Below, piece by piece: positions 7,417 to 16,414 of a DNA stretch of 64,000 bases (its first letter is position 1; the number at the start of each line of letters is the position of its first letter). Source of the DNA: Thalassobius sp049116315 (GTDB lineage Bacteria; Pseudomonadota; Alphaproteobacteria; Rhodobacterales; Rhodobacteraceae); contig JAGDZD010000004.1 of the NCBI GenBank assembly GCA_049116315.1, positions 1-64,000 on the forward strand, written 5' to 3'. The position numbers and the translations under genes were made by a program. Under the pieces are notes generated by a model. That model made no database searches, had not been told where the DNA came from, and saw only the letters and a program-made list of their open reading frames with translations.

Positions 7417-10400
7417 ATGGATAGTGTACTTGCCCCTGTTGGTGGCGGCTCTAACGTCGGGGAAGTAATTGCCTTGCCAGACGGCGGGTATATGGCAATT
7501 TGGACACATCTGGTGCTCAATCTGTTACCTATCCCCGGTGTTGCGGACGAAGATTTATCCGCTGTTCTAGGCCGCACCTTTAATGCAGACGGCACAGCGC
7601 GAGGCGAAGTTTTCCAAATCAACCAGACCACCGCTGGTCAGCAAGCTTGGAGTGATCTGGTGCTGCTGGCAAACGGCAATATCGCCGCGGTCTGGACTGA
7701 ACTGGCACCGGGCAGTTCCGGCGAAGATGCCTTTGTACGGATCATTGACCAGACTGGTGCGCCTGTGTCGGAGCAACTCCAGATTTCCTCCCGCGCTGAC
7801 AACGATCAGCGGACGCCGCAAGTTGCCGCGGACGAGATTGGCGGATTTACGATCTCTTGGTCCGAAGGTGGGGATCCGTTCTCAAACACGAACGAAGCCT
7901 GGATGGTGCAGCGTTTTGACAGTGCTGGGGCCAAGATTGGGGATGAGGTCTATATCGGATCAGATTCGTCAGAGGCCGGTCAACTGCTGGCGCAGGGCAA
8001 TGGTGTCTACACCCTTGTGGCAGATGACGGCGCGACGTTTGATCCCTCGGCGACGTGGGACTGGTTTGAGAGCATTAGGCGGCCCACCAAACTTGGGAGC
8101 GAAGGAGAAACGAATTTTACCGGTTCTTTTGGGTATGGCGATGATGCAATTGGGGATGGCACCGGCTTTTATGTAGCCGTTATTAGCGGTGTTTCCGCGC
8201 CTCGATTGTCATTTTGGAACGCTAAGGAGATTGGCAACAGTCAGTCTGGCACGTTTCCTGATGGCACACCTGTGCCATCCACTATTTGGACGCAACAACA
8301 ATCAGATACAGCCGTCAACCGGACTGAGGTACAACTAAGGTACAACGGTCAGGATCGACCTGACGGCGTTGATTTCACCCCGACCTTTGGAAACACAGGA
8401 ACGGGAACCGCGGCAATTTTGCCTAACGGCAATATCGTTGTGGCTTGGACTGCGGTTTCCGGTGGGACCAGTGATTTACCGGAATTTTCGCTGTTTGCGG
8501 CAACCGTCAGCCACGAAGGTGTGATCCTGTCGGATTCAGTGGTGATCGCAGAAGATGTGCAGGGCAGCCGGCTTTCCCCGCCATTTATTGCTGCGGGGAC
8601 AGATGGCAAAGTCTTCATTGGCTGGACCGGTACAACAGATAGAAATGGTGAAGGTACAATTGAGCTCAAAGGCGGTGTCTTTGATCCACCAATGGGTGGC
8701 ACTGGACGCACGTTCGGCACGGATAACGCTGATACCATCACAGGGACAGCTCCGGCATTTGCTGGCGAGCAATCTCTTGAAACCTATCTCTTTGATGGTG
8801 ACGATGTCTGGCATCAGGGTGCTTCGGAAGCCAGTCGCGGCGTATTTGGCATGGAGGGCAATGATCGTTTTGTGATTACAGACGCGTCCCAGCACAACCG
8901 GTTCCCGCTATATGGCGGAATCGGGCGCGATATTATCGACTTTTCCTCATCCTCAACCGCTTTTGCCGGAAATGTTAGTGTGACGATCTCGGATCAGGCT
9001 GAAAGGAACACCTCCTTCACATTCGAAGTGGCAATCGGATCAAATCACGCTGACACGTTTCAGGCACCAACTGTACCGGTGCACATTCCGAGTTTTGATC
9101 ACACTGCCCAGCCTCTTCCCTTTCTGCACACTGAGGGCGGTGACGATACGATTTTGGTTTTCGGAAACAGTATCGGTGGCATTCTGGACGGCGGTACGGG
9201 GAATGATCTTCTGAGAATTCAATATCAGGACAGATCGCAGTTTGAACTGACTTTCAACGGAGATCATTATATACTTGGATATCTTTTTGATGATTTTGGT
9301 CGGGCCGCGACGCCCTATGTGCGGCCGGGCAATGAGCTAATTATTCGGTCGATTGAAACGATCGAGTTTCGAGACCAGACGTTGACTCTGCAACAAACTG
9401 CAAGTGCGCCTTCCGGTGGTGTCGGTTCTGCCGGCGGTACAGCAAATCCCGGCGTAGACGCTGATCAAATTCTATTGGGTTCAGCCACAGTTGTTGACAC
9501 GCTTACGGGGGGTACAGGTAATGATCTGTTGCTTGGGGATGGTCATCAAGCGATCTACACAGAAGAATCCGCTGCTCAGGTCTATCGCCTTTATCAGGCT
9601 ACCTTAGATCGGAACCCTGATCGGGCAGGTCAAATCGCGTGGAGTAACAGTCTCGAGTCGGGTGAAAGATCGCTGCAAGGTGTTGCAGCAGGGTTCACCG
9701 GATCGCTAGAATTCCAAAGCACTTACGGCGCTTTGGCTGATACAGGGTTTGTTGATTTGCTGTACCAGAATGTTCTGGGGCGTGCAGCAGATGCCGGCGG
9801 TCTGGCTACTTGGACGGGCGGGCTCGCCGCAGGGATGACGCGCGCAGAAGTGGTTATTGGCTTTTCGGAGTCGCAGGAATTTGTCACTTCGACCCAAAAT
9901 GCGGCGGCTGCCTTTGCCCGCGATGCTAACCCTGCAAATTGGACGGATGAGGTTTTCAGGCTTTACCAAGCGACACTTGACCGCAATCCGGACGAAGGTG
10001 GAATGCTGAATTGGACCAAGGCATTGTCTGAAGGCCGTCCGCTTCTAGATGTCATTGAAGGCTTCACAGGTTCACAGGAATTCCAGAACACCTACGGCTC
10101 CTTGTCGGATTCGAATTTTGTGGAATTGCTGTATCAAAATGTGTTGGATCGTGAGGCAGATGCCATGGGATTGGACGATTGGACAGGACGATTGGCGTCA
10201 GGAACTGCCCGATCTGAGGTCGTTCGCGGGTTCTCGGAATCAGCTGAATTTGTGTCCAATACAACGCCGACCCTAACGGCGTGGGTACGTGCGCAAGGGA
10301 TCAAAGATTTTCTTACCGGCGATGCTGGCGACGACATTCTTGGCGGCGGTCAGATGTCAGATGCCTTTGTGTTTGACGTATCACACAAGGGAACGGATCA

Positions 10401-10584
10401 AATTTTGGATCTCGAAGCATGGGATAGCCTCCAATTTAATGGCTTTGGGTACGCCACTCCTAGCCAGGTCCGAGACTTGATGAATGACGCCAATGGAAAC
10501 GTCACATTCGCAGATCAAGGCGTCGAAGTAATAATCGAGGGCTGGTCGGTTGCCCAAATCACAGATGAAATGATCAGTTTGTAG
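7417..10584 (+). CDS. Large DUF4214/RTX exoprotein
   Basis: This 1055-residue protein has no classical signal peptide. Residues 1 to about 430 form WD- or propeller-like repeats (ALPDGGYMAIWT, LLANGNIAAVWT, ILPNGNIVVAWT). Scattered RTX-like motifs follow (GTDNADTITG, GGTGNDLL). Two DUF4214 domains lie at about 719-825 and 844-948, each with the VFRLYQATLDRNPD and GFSESQEFV patterns. The C-terminus resembles type I secretion signals. The ATG has GGGAG 6 nt upstream. A paralogue on the other strand at 16814-19447 shares the DUF4214 pair and C-terminal block, including LEAWD and FADQGV. A secreted surface or matrix protein is likely, but its target is unknown. Confidence 0.8.
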   Translation: MDSVLAPVGGGSNVGEVIALPDGGYMAIWTHLVLNLLPIPGVADEDLSAVLGRTFNADGTARGEVFQINQTTAGQQAWSDLVLLANGNIAAVWTELAPGSSGEDAFVRIIDQTGAPVSEQLQISSRADNDQRTPQVAADEIGGFTISWSEGGDPFSNTNEAWMVQRFDSAGAKIGDEVYIGSDSSEAGQLLAQGNGVYTLVADDGATFDPSATWDWFESIRRPTKLGSEGETNFTGSFGYGDDAIGDGTGFYVAVISGVSAPRLSFWNAKEIGNSQSGTFPDGTPVPSTIWTQQQSDTAVNRTEVQLRYNGQDRPDGVDFTPTFGNTGTGTAAILPNGNIVVAWTAVSGGTSDLPEFSLFAATVSHEGVILSDSVVIAEDVQGSRLSPPFIAAGTDGKVFIGWTGTTDRNGEGTIELKGGVFDPPMGGTGRTFGTDNADTITGTAPAFAGEQSLETYLFDGDDVWHQGASEASRGVFGMEGNDRFVITDASQHNRFPLYGGIGRDIIDFSSSSTAFAGNVSVTISDQAERNTSFTFEVAIGSNHADTFQAPTVPVHIPSFDHTAQPLPFLHTEGGDDTILVFGNSIGGILDGGTGNDLLRIQYQDRSQFELTFNGDHYILGYLFDDFGRAATPYVRPGNELIIRSIETIEFRDQTLTLQQTASAPSGGVGSAGGTANPGVDADQILLGSATVVDTLTGGTGNDLLLGDGHQAIYTEESAAQVYRLYQATLDRNPDRAGQIAWSNSLESGERSLQGVAAGFTGSLEFQSTYGALADTGFVDLLYQNVLGRAADAGGLATWTGGLAAGMTRAEVVIGFSESQEFVTSTQNAAAAFARDANPANWTDEVFRLYQATLDRNPDEGGMLNWTKALSEGRPLLDVIEGFTGSQEFQNTYGSLSDSNFVELLYQNVLDREADAMGLDDWTGRLASGTARSEVVRGFSESAEFVSNTTPTLTAWVRAQGIKDFLTGDAGDDILGGGQMSDAFVFDVSHKGTDQILDLEAWDSLQFNGFGYATPSQVRDLMNDANGNVTFADQGVEVIIEGWSVAQITDEMISL

Positions 10585-11297
10585 GGCTCTGTATAGTTCA
10601 ACTGGCTAGGCCAGCTCAGGAGTTTCTGGCGTGTTCGTTTGCCGCGGCAGCAAAGATTCCCGAGTGGGCTAGCCCCTACTACAGCGTTGTTGCGTCAGTT
10701 ACGTTGCATATGCCTCATCTGTAGACGAACCAGCAACTTCATCCGCATTACAGACCTCGTTCACTCAAAATGCTGCGCAAACGATCAATGCCCGCTTCGG
10801 GGAAGCTGCGGTGAAGCGTCGGATCAACCTGCGAATGACAGCTAAGGGCCGTTCGTGAGACTTTGCAAGCTCCGCTATCTACGTATTGCTGCCATTGGTG
10901 TTGTCCGCAGCGAAAGTCTTCCGCCCGCCTGTTGTGAAAATCAAGGGAATCCACTTTAGGCCGACGCTGTTCATCAGAACAGCTTCACCGAAAACATAAT
11001 TGTGGACCGATCTTGCTGCTACATTGCTTTCGGGTCCTCCTAGAGGATAACCTCGCGCGGGTAACGCGACCCCCCGATACTTTGCTAGCGACAGAATTGT
11101 CAGAACGGTTCATTGATTGGGACTGGAGGGACACAGAAAAGACTATAGAGGACATAAAAACAAAACCCTATGTGTTCTATAGTGAAATGACCGTCCCGTG
11201 TGTCCCAATACTTAATTCCTAGCCGCCAACTGTAGGCTTTTCTCAATTGAAATACCACGAAACCCTCTGGAAGCGCCCGATTTGAAGGGTACGCACT
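10585..11297. other. Gene-free stretch before the IS element
   Basis: No convincing gene is present. Fragments of the dispersed repeat family occur near 10851-10876 (GACTTTGCAAGCTCCGC). A 69-codon frame at 11013-11222 has no ribosome binding site or family features. A loose inverted repeat, TTGGGAC at about 11118 against GTGTCCCAA at about 11203, encloses an A-rich segment. Confidence 0.4.
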
Positions 11298-11315
11298 TGA
11301 GCTGCCGCTAGTTTC

Positions 11316-12194
11316 CTAGACACTTTCCTTTTCCAGTTTGAGCTGTCGTTCTTCGAAGTCAACAGGTGACAACATGCCGTTGTTCGTGTGCTTGCGTTTT
11401 GGGTGGTAGAACAACTCGATGTATTCAAAGACATCGCGTGGCGCTTCCTCGCGGGTGCGGTATTTTCGCCGCCAGACCTTCTCGCGCTTCAAGAGCTGAA
11501 AGAAACTCTCGGCCACTGCGTTGTCATGGCAGTTGCCCCTACGGCTAATGGAGTGTTCCCGATTGTGTTCGCGCAGGAACGCAGCCCATTCGCGGCTGGT
11601 GAATTGTGCGCCTTGATTTGAGTGGATCAGCAGGCCGGGCCTGGGCTTTCGCCGCCAGATTGCCATCAGCAATGCCTGCTCTGTCAGTTCTGATGATTGG
11701 CGTGACTGGACTGCCCAACCGACAACACGCCGCGAGAACAGATCAATGACCACGCAGAGATACGCGAAGCCCTCATGCGTCCGCAGATAGGTAATATCCG
11801 GCACCCAGGCCCGATCCGGCGCGTCGACGGAGAACTGCCGATCCAGCGTGTTGTCCACGACGACAGGGGGCTTTCCACCATAAACGCCGGGTTGCTTCTT
11901 GTAGCCGACCGGCGTCTGAATGCCTGCAAGGCGGGCCAAACGGGCAACGCGGTTCGCTGACACGGCCTCGCCGATGTCGATCAGGTCGTGGTGGATTTTA
12001 CGGTATCCATACACCTTTCCACTGTCTTTCCACGCCTTCTTCAGAAGCTTGGTCTGACGCTGATCTTCCATCGCACGCTGGCTTAACGGTTCCTTAACCC
12101 ATGCGTAGAAACCACTTGGATGGACCGTCAGTATTTTGCAGAGAACGCGAACGGGGTGTTGCTGGCGATGCGCGTCGATAGACGCGTACCTCAA
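11316..12194 (-). CDS. IS3-family transposase OrfB (DDE integrase core)
   Basis: This 292-residue catalytic subunit has an HTH_21-type N-terminal part (YGYRKIHHDL) and an rve integrase core. DDE candidates are the aspartate in WVPDITYL, the position where IS3 proteins have D in HSDQGxQ, and the glutamate in NAVAESFFQLLK. Here the middle motif reads HSNQGAQF, so the second catalytic Asp appears to be replaced by Asn. The start is a TTG that overlaps the orfA stop; in IS3 elements OrfB is normally made as an OrfAB fusion by -1 frameshifting. The Asn change and the stop in orfA suggest an inactive copy. Confidence 0.85.
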   Translation of the reverse strand: MRYASIDAHRQQHPVRVLCKILTVHPSGFYAWVKEPLSQRAMEDQRQTKLLKKAWKDSGKVYGYRKIHHDLIDIGEAVSANRVARLARLAGIQTPVGYKKQPGVYGGKPPVVVDNTLDRQFSVDAPDRAWVPDITYLRTHEGFAYLCVVIDLFSRRVVGWAVQSRQSSELTEQALLMAIWRRKPRPGLLIHSNQGAQFTSREWAAFLREHNREHSISRRGNCHDNAVAESFFQLLKREKVWRRKYRTREEAPRDVFEYIELFYHPKRKHTNNGMLSPVDFEERQLKLEKESV

Positions 12195-12415
12195 TTTGCA
12201 TCTCTGGCGGAGTACGCGGTGGCCTTTTCTAGAATGTCGCGCTCCTCTGTGACCCGGGCCAACTCTTTCTTAAAGCGGCGAACTTCAGCCTCCTGATCGG
12301 TCTGCCTCTGCGGCTTCGAGAATTGCGCCATCCATGTGTAAAGCGATTTGGTGCTGACCCCGAGCCGTTCGGCCACCTCCATGACCGAATAGCTACGCTC
12401 CGTTACCTGCGCCAC
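12191..12415 (-). CDS. IS3-family OrfA, 5' end broken
   Basis: This 74-residue open part carries a helix-turn-helix (VMEVAERLGVSTKSLYTW) and a leucine-zipper-like tail (RRFKKELARVTEERDILEKA), as in IS3 OrfA proteins. The reading frame continues upstream as IRYSDEFKIDAVAQVTER, the usual OrfA N-terminus, but a TAA at 12449-12451 separates it from the ATG codons at 12460 and 12466. The normal start is therefore blocked. Only a GTG at 12415 remains, which would truncate the first helix. It overlaps orfB by 4 bp. Confidence 0.75.
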   Translation of the reverse strand: MAQVTERSYSVMEVAERLGVSTKSLYTWMAQFSKPQRQTDQEAEVRRFKKELARVTEERDILEKATAYSARDAN

Positions 12416-12522
12416 TGCATCGATCTTAAACTCATCCGAGTAGCGAATTTACACTGACATTTGCATCGTCCTTTGCTTCCAACATTACCAAGCAAAGCGT
12501 CTACAAATCTAGGGGCACCTCA

Positions 12523-13029
12523 CAGCGCGAGCTTAAAGAACAGAAAGTTCGTGATCGGGAATTGCGTCGTTTTGGCAAATTCTGATGGAAATTTAGCCTT
12601 CAACCCCACGCTGTCCAAAGTAGTGATTTCTATCTGAAAAACGTAGAAACTAAGAAACGCACAAGAAGCCAGCAAGAAAGAGGTTTGTCTTCGCGTTGTT
12701 TGCGTTTTGATTGGCTTTTCCAAAAAATTTCCCCCAGTTGAATCACCTCCAGCGGGGCAGTGGTGCTACCAACACCGTCACCGCGTAGCGCAATTTTCAA
12801 CCAAGCTACGCCGACACACACAAAAAATATGTGTCGTCCGACTCACTCGTGAGTGGTGGCAATACTCTGGTGGGCGTTGTGCGGGCCGTTCGGCGGTAGG
12901 CTGCGGCGATCGGCGCCAAGATCTCTTGTTTTGAGCCAGGATCTCCCCGCTTGGGATATCGTCATGAGATGTCCTGCTGTGCAGTGCATGGGAAAACGGT
13001 CACTGTGATGGCTTTAACGCCGCCCCAGC
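12523..13029. other. Gene-free stretch after the IS element
   Basis: No gene is evident. The segment at about 12862-12902 resembles positions 3-38 at the very start of the window (shared GTTGTGCGGGC and GTTCGGCGGTAGG), another dispersed repeat. Confidence 0.45.
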
Positions 13030-13238
13030 GATGAACTGCTGAACGAGGAGGTTTTCTACAGCCTACCAGCAGTGCAAATCGTGATCGAATAATGGAACAT
13101 TTCGGGATATCGCTGCGCAATGCTCTGCCGGTCAGAGGGAAGTACTACTATACCAAACGACCGCAAAGTGTTCTGGGCTACCGCCCGCGGGCACCGGAAA
13201 CCGTCGTCCCGATGGAATCTAGGCCGATCATGCAATGA
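13030..13238 (+). pseudogene. Remnant of an IS3-type transposase C-terminus
   Basis: Translation gives DELLNEEVFYSLPAVQIVIE, then a stop, then an unrelated stretch of about 45 bp. It resumes as TKRPQSVLGYRPRAPETVVP and ends at a stop at 13236. This matches the well-known C-terminal end of IS3-family integrases (FYSLxEAxIVIExWRxxYNTxRPHSxLGYRPPAPE). The rest of the element is not recognisable. It is a different lineage from the IS at 11298-12522 and on the opposite strand. Confidence 0.7.
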
Positions 13239-13386
13239 CAATCAAACTGGGTCACCTAGGCGGGGCTAACCGGTGGGTCAGAACCACCATATTGTTCGGG
13301 GTTGCCAACTTAAAATTAGCGCTATTAGTATGCCACAAGTCTCACGAACAGCAACCGTATTTAAACTTATTGTCTTAGAATTTTCA

Positions 13387-13896
13387 ATGACAGCTCGTCC
13401 CAATTTTCTAGCGTTATTCTCTTTGGTGGTAGTTTCAATCTTTGTTGCTACAGCAAGCTTTGCGCAAGATGGTTTTCACAAAGCCGTTAAAGATGCGCAA
13501 CTTAGAAACGATCTCGTCGGGCCGTTCGGATATAAGCACAATTGGGACCAGTATATCGATAAAGAAACAATTGAGCTTCAGTTCGAACACGACGGAAAAC
13601 TGTACGGCTGGGAAGATCTCTTTAGTCGAGCGTCCTTTTTTTTACATACTGATCTGGGGCATGAGGTTGAAAAGCACAATGGAGAGATTGGTGCGGTCAA
13701 CACAGACGACTTCACACGTTTTCACGTGTTTCAATTGGATGGGGTTCAATACCTAGCTGGTTGGCTAAATTTTCACGATGAAAAAGCAAGCGTTTTTAAG
13801 ATAACCGAAGTTGACACAGCGTTGGTCGCCTCAGTGGCCAAGGATGCAGCAGTTGGAAAAGGATACGACCTAAGATCGCATCACATTAAAACGTAG
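13387..13896 (+). CDS. Secreted protein of unknown function, possibly 5' part of a split gene
   Basis: This frame gives 169 residues. The N-terminus (TARPNFLALFSLVVVSIFVATASFAQ) is a good Sec signal peptide with cleavage after SFA. The open frame extends upstream to 13273, but the signal peptide argues for the ATG at 13387; no clear ribosome binding site is seen. The mature part is unknown to me. It ends in a TAG at 13894, after which the same frame stays open without interruption through the next gene (13921-14883). The two may be one gene of about 498 codons broken by an amber stop. Base composition is lower in GC than the core genome. Confidence 0.55.
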   Translation: MTARPNFLALFSLVVVSIFVATASFAQDGFHKAVKDAQLRNDLVGPFGYKHNWDQYIDKETIELQFEHDGKLYGWEDLFSRASFFLHTDLGHEVEKHNGEIGAVNTDDFTRFHVFQLDGVQYLAGWLNFHDEKASVFKITEVDTALVASVAKDAAVGKGYDLRSHHIKT

Positions 13897-13920
13897 CTTG
13901 AAGACGACGCATTTAAAGTC

Positions 13921-14883
13921 GTGTTTCAAGGAAACTCGAAAAAACAACGCAGTTCAAATAGCGAGCTTGATCTCGAAGTTCAAAAAAACTTCACCATATT
14001 TCCCGAGGAAATAGATGGAATATTCGGACTTTTCAGAACTGATCTAAATATTGATCGCTCTCAGCAATACCTGCTCCCGTCTTTAACTGACCCAGATCGG
14101 ACAATGGTTCGAGGACCTTTGTTGCAGCACTATATTGATCAAGGATGTTTACCTATTGGCAGTGAGGAAGTGAAATTTTATGGAACATCTTCTTTTTTCT
14201 ACCTCGCTGAATCAAGCCAGTGCTTCGTCAGAGCATATTCAAAGCTGCATCTGGCCGCAAAAAATGCGCAAAACATTCCTTTCCCCCACAAAGCTTACAG
14301 GGAAATGAATAAATTCGCCCACAGTAATCCTCCGTCTGAAAAGAGCACAACGTCGACAGCGGTTGTCACCGCAACAACACTACCGAGTGATCAAAAACCT
14401 GAGTACTTGATGGCGCCCCCGTCTGGTGTTGAATATACAACACGATCGATGTGGGCAAGCTTTGCGCCTGACGTTTGCCGGAACCGAAAAACAGACGATG
14501 GAGACTGGATTGTACTACAATACAAACCAATCAATGAAAACCGTTCTGAAAATGTACTTGCTCACGCCTTCCATGAACATCGGCTGCTCAATTACCACGT
14601 TGAGTTTTTCAAAGCTGCGGGTTGGGTTGGTCCTGGATCCTGGTCGTTTAGTTCCGATAAAGGATGCCGTTACCCCAAAAGCTTACAAATTCGTGTCTAT
14701 TATGGCGACAAGTTGATAGCATCAACCCGACTTGACCGAGCCTATATTCGAGCAAATGATCCTGACAAGGACTTCATCACCCGAGATGTCGGCAGTTATA
14801 TGAACTCGTATAGGCTGTTCAGTAAATTTTTGGTTGAGGAAATCGGGGAAAAGATTTGGTTGTATGCAGAGAATTTTCGCTGA
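13921..14883 (+). CDS. Hypothetical protein, in frame with the preceding gene
   Basis: This frame gives 320 residues from a GTG with no ribosome binding site. The eight codons before it are also open and in the same frame as the signal-peptide gene that ends at 13896, so this is probably the 3' part of one secreted protein. The C-terminal half (about 190-320) is rich in aromatic residues and has a compact-domain look (WASFAPDVCRN, WIVLQYKP, YHVEFFKAAGW, RVYYGDKLIAS). A serine/threonine-rich linker lies at about 135-160. I do not recognise the family. Confidence 0.55.
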   Translation: MFQGNSKKQRSSNSELDLEVQKNFTIFPEEIDGIFGLFRTDLNIDRSQQYLLPSLTDPDRTMVRGPLLQHYIDQGCLPIGSEEVKFYGTSSFFYLAESSQCFVRAYSKLHLAAKNAQNIPFPHKAYREMNKFAHSNPPSEKSTTSTAVVTATTLPSDQKPEYLMAPPSGVEYTTRSMWASFAPDVCRNRKTDDGDWIVLQYKPINENRSENVLAHAFHEHRLLNYHVEFFKAAGWVGPGSWSFSSDKGCRYPKSLQIRVYYGDKLIASTRLDRAYIRANDPDKDFITRDVGSYMNSYRLFSKFLVEEIGEKIWLYAENFR

Positions 14884-14901
14884 CAAACTGGAGAAAATGT
14901 T

Positions 14902-15541
14902 TTGAAACACCCAACCTCTTTCTGTAGTGGTCATGTCCGCATTTTCACCTGTCTTCTGTTTGGAGTTTTGGGTTTTACAAGTTTTGGTTCAAATCAAGTG
15001 TCTGCGCAAACATATCGAGTATGTCGAGGTGAATGGAGATGACTTTTCTACTTTTAGATCTCTATACCAGCAAGAAGGAGATCTGTATTTTGTCGATCTT
15101 CTTACTTCTACCTGCACAAGGCGGAACCTGAGAAGACGTCATAGACAACTCGAGTTTTCCCCAGACATAGGGGTTATTCGCCAACAATACTTAAAAGCGG
15201 AGCGTTGCAACCTTATTGCTGAGAGCGGTTTGTCAGAGCGCGCGATCTATTCTCAGAAAGTGGTCGGCTGGACGCTGTCGTCTAAAGAGGATTTTTGCTT
15301 AGTTCCAGCTGTAAATGCTGCTGCCAATTTGATTGGCCGCTGTGTGGTTGTTGGCTGTCGTCTAAATGTGAACGCGGGAACCCGAATGACCTTTGTGACA
15401 CCTATTCGGGATATCGCGGCCGCTGTGCATAGCAGAGTGGAGATGTCATCATCAACAAAAAGCATTCTTGAAGATCCAAATACTATCAACCGGGACTATT
15501 CGACAAAAATTACACGCCAGTGTCCCCCAGAACGATTTTGA
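14902..15541 (+). pseudogene. Secreted protein gene with apparent frameshift
   Basis: A TTG at 14902 has GGAG at 8-nt spacing and starts a good signal peptide (HVRIFTCLLFGVLGF...NQVSAQ), but that frame stops at 15040-15042 after CRGEWR. The next frame is open from 14927 to 15541 and carries the rest (FSTFRSLYQQEGDLYFVDLL... to TRQCPPERF). Joining them needs a one-base shift near 15020-15042. Read without the shift, the product would be 204 residues with an odd N-terminus. The family is unknown. It follows the previous gene by 18 bp. Confidence 0.5.
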
Positions 15542-15551
15542 AAGTAACAAA

Positions 15552-15896
15552 ATGACGTATAATTATTGTTGCACTTCATCTGCCTATGGGGCTTCGTCTT
15601 TCAAGCATTTGCTTGTAGGGGCTGCGTGTATTCTTGGATCATCCGCCAGTGGCCAAACTGCAGATATCACTTTTAATACAATGCTTTACCTTAATCAGTT
15701 CAACCAATCCAATTGCGTTGGCGGTGGTGGCGATTGGGTTGGTATGTATTGCAACGACTCCCAGGGCCAATTTGGAGGGCGTCTTCCAACAGACACTGAA
15801 CAACACGAGCATGTTGAAGCACCCGAAGTTATGTTAGACGACTTCGCTTTTGAGGGTATCGAATTGGTGCCTAGCGAAAGCATCCTGAGCCCCTAG
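15552..15896 (+). CDS. Small secreted protein of unknown function
   Basis: This frame gives 114 residues from the ATG at 15552. The N-terminal hydrophobic segment (FKHLLVGAACILGSSASG) looks like a signal peptide with cleavage before QTAD. The mature part has a glycine run and two cysteines (NCVGGGGDWVGMYCND) that could form a disulphide, then an acidic C-terminus. Upstream codons to 15468 are open but overlap the previous gene. It is the last member of a one-direction cluster of exported proteins (13387-15896). Confidence 0.5.
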   Translation: MTYNYCCTSSAYGASSFKHLLVGAACILGSSASGQTADITFNTMLYLNQFNQSNCVGGGGDWVGMYCNDSQGQFGGRLPTDTEQHEHVEAPEVMLDDFAFEGIELVPSESILSP

Positions 15897-16156
15897 ATGT
15901 CCTCCAACCAAGTGTTGTTTGTCCCAAACCTGCTCCACCGATGCTTGGTTTATGTGGAAGTCAGCTTTCTGCGCATTACCGAGCTTTGCACGTAAAATCG
16001 AATGTGGATTCTGGCCTGTTAAGGTTTGCATGGCTGCTTTTTTCTGTTTTGTTCGATGCCGTCTCTAACCCAGCGGAGGTTTGCTTCTCGACGGTGTCGA
16101 TTGGCTATCTCCGTTTAGGGCTGGTTGCGGCCGACTGGTCAAATTTTTCGTTCGTC

Positions 16157-16414
16157 ATCGCTCACGGCCAAACCAATTTGCAAGCAATGGCTGACAAAAT
16201 CCCCGGACCCTATTTGTTGCTAGACTGTCGATGCGGTCCCAGTACTGTCCTCTAAGAGTATGAGGGCGGCGCAGACTGGATCTTGAACTTAATGCCTAGT
16301 GATCTTGCAATACTTCGCTGCACGAAATGCAAGGAGCGGGGCAAGATTTCAGATTTTCGCAAGGGCTTTCGCCGCGCCGTTAAACGAAGCCAAGAGATCC
16401 CAAGGCAAGATTGA
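16157..16414 (+). pseudogene. Zinc-ribbon small protein, nonsense-mutated (copy 2)
   Basis: Reading from 16157 gives IAHGQTNLQAMADKIPGPY, then DCRCGPSTVL, a TAA at 16253-16255, and in the same frame EYEGGADWILNLMPSDLAIL, CTKCKERGKISDFRKGF and a stop at 16412. Compared with copy 1 at 2994-3238, the start ATG is ATC, a Tyr codon became the stop, and one cysteine (KECGK) is now Arg. The full frame would be 85 codons. The break differs from that in copy 1, so the two decayed separately. Confidence 0.65.

Larger units (their letters stand above)
11298..12522 (-). mobile_element. IS3-family insertion sequence
   Basis: The element is 1225 bp and contains overlapping orfA and orfB on the minus strand. 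Imperfect terminal inverted repeats of about 29 bp (roughly 22 matches) lie at 11298-11326 and 12494-12522 and share TGAG, TGCC, CTAG and TAGAC blocks. No target-site duplication is visible next to these ends, so the insertion may be old or the flanks rearranged. orfA has an in-frame stop close to its expected start, so the copy may no longer transpose. Confidence 0.8.

Noticed and set aside
10585..10760. Possible IS end fragment just after the DUF4214 stop (GGCTCTGTATAG...)
   Set aside because: A weak resemblance to IS terminal sequence only; no partner end or transposase remnant was found.
11118..11212. Inverted TTGGGAC / GTGTCCCAA pair around an A-rich core
   Set aside because: Too short and interrupted to call a terminator or element end.
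11013..11222. 69-codon plus-strand frame before the IS element
   Set aside because: No ribosome binding site or family features; it lies in repeat-derived sequence.
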